DNA from: Streptomyces sp. HD | GTDB lineage: Bacteria; Actinomycetota; Actinomycetes; Streptomycetales; Streptomycetaceae | DNA length: 64,000 nucleotides | NCBI RefSeq assembly: GCF_028369295.1 | Contig: NZ_JAQMYP010000003.1 | Span: 248,001 to 312,000 of the forward strand | Direction of reading: 5' to 3' | Shown here: one piece after another, positions 63,303-64,000 of the stretch | Position numbering within the stretch: the stretch's first letter is position 1 | Layout of the letters: every line of letters begins with the position of its first letter | Translations under genes and position numbers: made by a program | Notes under the pieces: generated by a model | What the model was told of the DNA's origin: nothing | The model's database searches: none | The model's input: the letters and a program-made list of their open reading frames with translations, nothing else

Positions 63303-64000
63303 ATGTCCGACGGCCATGAGCACAGCGGGCAGGAGAACGTACCGAGCAGGCAGCGCAGGCGTTTCCCGGGGATCTCCTCGCGTGCGTACGAGCACCCGGC
63401 CGACCGCTCGGCGCTGGTGGCCCTGCGCAAGCTCAGCGGCTTCGACACGGTCTTCAAGGCGCTGAGCGGTCTGCTGCCCGAGCGCAGCCTCAGGCTGCTG
63501 TTCCTGTCCGACTCGGTCCGGGTGTCGGACCAGCAGTTCGCGCACCTCAACGACATGCTGCGGGACGCCTGTTACATCCTGGACCTGGAGAAGGTCCCGC
63601 CGATGTACGTCAACCAGGACCCGGTGCCGAACGCGATGTGCATCGGCCTGGACGAGCCGATCATCGTGGTCACGACGGGGCTGGTGGAGCTGCTCGACGA
63701 GGAGGAGATGCGGGCGGTGGTCGGCCATGAGGTGGGCCACGCCCTCTCCGGCCACTCGGTGTACCGCACGATCCTGCTGTTCCTGACCAGTCTGGCCGTC
63801 CGGGTCGCCTGGATCCCGCTGGGCAACCTCGCGATCATGGCGATCGTGACGGCGCTGCGGGAGTGGTTCCGCAAGTCGGAGCTCTCGGCCGACCGCGCCG
63901 GGCTTCTCGTCGGCCAGGACCTCCAGTCCTCGATGCGCGGCCTGATGAAGCTGGCGGGCGGCCACCATCTGCACCAGATGAACGTGGACGCGTTCCTGAA
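63303..64000 (+). CDS. M48-family zinc metalloprotease, N-terminal part
   Basis: The first 232 residues are inside the window and the gene continues beyond it. The zinc site is HEVGHALSGHSV (HExxH), preceded by ELLDEEEMRAVVG and followed by a transmembrane-like TILLFLTSLAVRVAWIPLGNLAIMAIV and SELSADRAGLLV (third-ligand region). The start MSDGHEHSGQENVPSRQRR has GGGGGAAG a few bases upstream. Membrane-linked M48 peptidases of the HtpX type act in membrane protein quality control. Substrates are unknown. Confidence 0.9.
   Translation, partial: MSDGHEHSGQENVPSRQRRRFPGISSRAYEHPADRSALVALRKLSGFDTVFKALSGLLPERSLRLLFLSDSVRVSDQQFAHLNDMLRDACYILDLEKVPPMYVNQDPVPNAMCIGLDEPIIVVTTGLVELLDEEEMRAVVGHEVGHALSGHSVYRTILLFLTSLAVRVAWIPLGNLAIMAIVTALREWFRKSELSADRAGLLVGQDLQSSMRGLMKLAGGHHLHQMNVDAFL

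Overview
This is a very GC-rich window (third codon positions almost always G or C, many GTG starts) from an actinomycete chromosome, almost certainly a Streptomyces. The gene content and order match the conserved core of Streptomyces linear chromosomes around hrcA-dnaJ, hemW, lepA-rpsT, holA, comEC-comEA, leuS and rsfS-lytR-nadD. There is no prophage, insertion sequence, CRISPR array or biosynthetic cluster. The accessory signal is confined to small insertions in this core.

Layout. Positions 1-6.7 kb hold the end of an ArsR-type regulator, then the ribosome-maintenance run phoH-ybeY-CNNM/CBS protein-mmcQ, then a divergent drug-efflux MFS/XRE pair with a clear palindromic operator candidate, and a cytidine-deaminase-like protein with no zinc ligands. 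Positions 6.8-12.1 kb hold a two-domain VOC protein, a PfkB sugar kinase and a glucarate catabolism pair (glucarate dehydratase plus 5-dehydro-4-deoxyglucarate dehydratase) next to an IclR regulator. Positions 12.2-22.3 kb hold an MFS carrier, an adenine/adenosine deaminase, RNase Z, a HIT protein, a tricorn-like S41 peptidase and several membrane or secreted proteins of unknown function. Positions 22.3-29.5 kb hold the heat-shock and housekeeping set rsmE, nitronate monooxygenase, dnaJ and hrcA with a textbook CIRCE operator, then an MBL hydrolase, a DUF3097 protein and hemW.

Positions 29.5-36.6 kb form a signalling cluster. A SpoIIE-type PP2C phosphatase carrying an RsbW-like ATPase domain is divergent from a giant soluble hybrid histidine kinase with seven HAMP modules, which is followed by a response regulator. 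Positions 36.7-45.2 kb hold an acyl-CoA ligase, lepA, rpsT, a SnoaL-like protein, holA, a methyltransferase with an apparently leaderless promoter, and an arylamine N-acetyltransferase. Positions 45.2-53.9 kb hold comEC, comEA, degV, a coiled-coil membrane protein and leuS. leuS is preceded by a leader peptide with three consecutive leucine codons and an intrinsic terminator, that is, a transcription attenuator.

Positions 54.3-57.3 kb hold a two-gene redox module: a ferric-reductase-like cytochrome b membrane protein, and a NuoF-like flavoprotein fused to a small ferredoxin. Positions 57.4-58.9 kb hold two identical tRNA-Ala(GGC) genes flanking a decayed glycosyltransferase-87 gene and two overlooked zinc-ribbon miniproteins. 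The window closes with a histidine phosphatase, rsfS, a LytR/LCP protein, nadD, two tiny membrane proteins and the start of an M48 metalloprotease.

The most useful second-look items are the leuS attenuator, the tRNA-Ala island, the HAMP-repeat kinase/phosphatase cluster, the cytochrome b/NuoF-ferredoxin pair, the zinc-less cytidine-deaminase homologue, and several short tandem-repeat tracts, one of which could form Z-DNA. All functional calls rest on motif reading by eye; no database search was possible.
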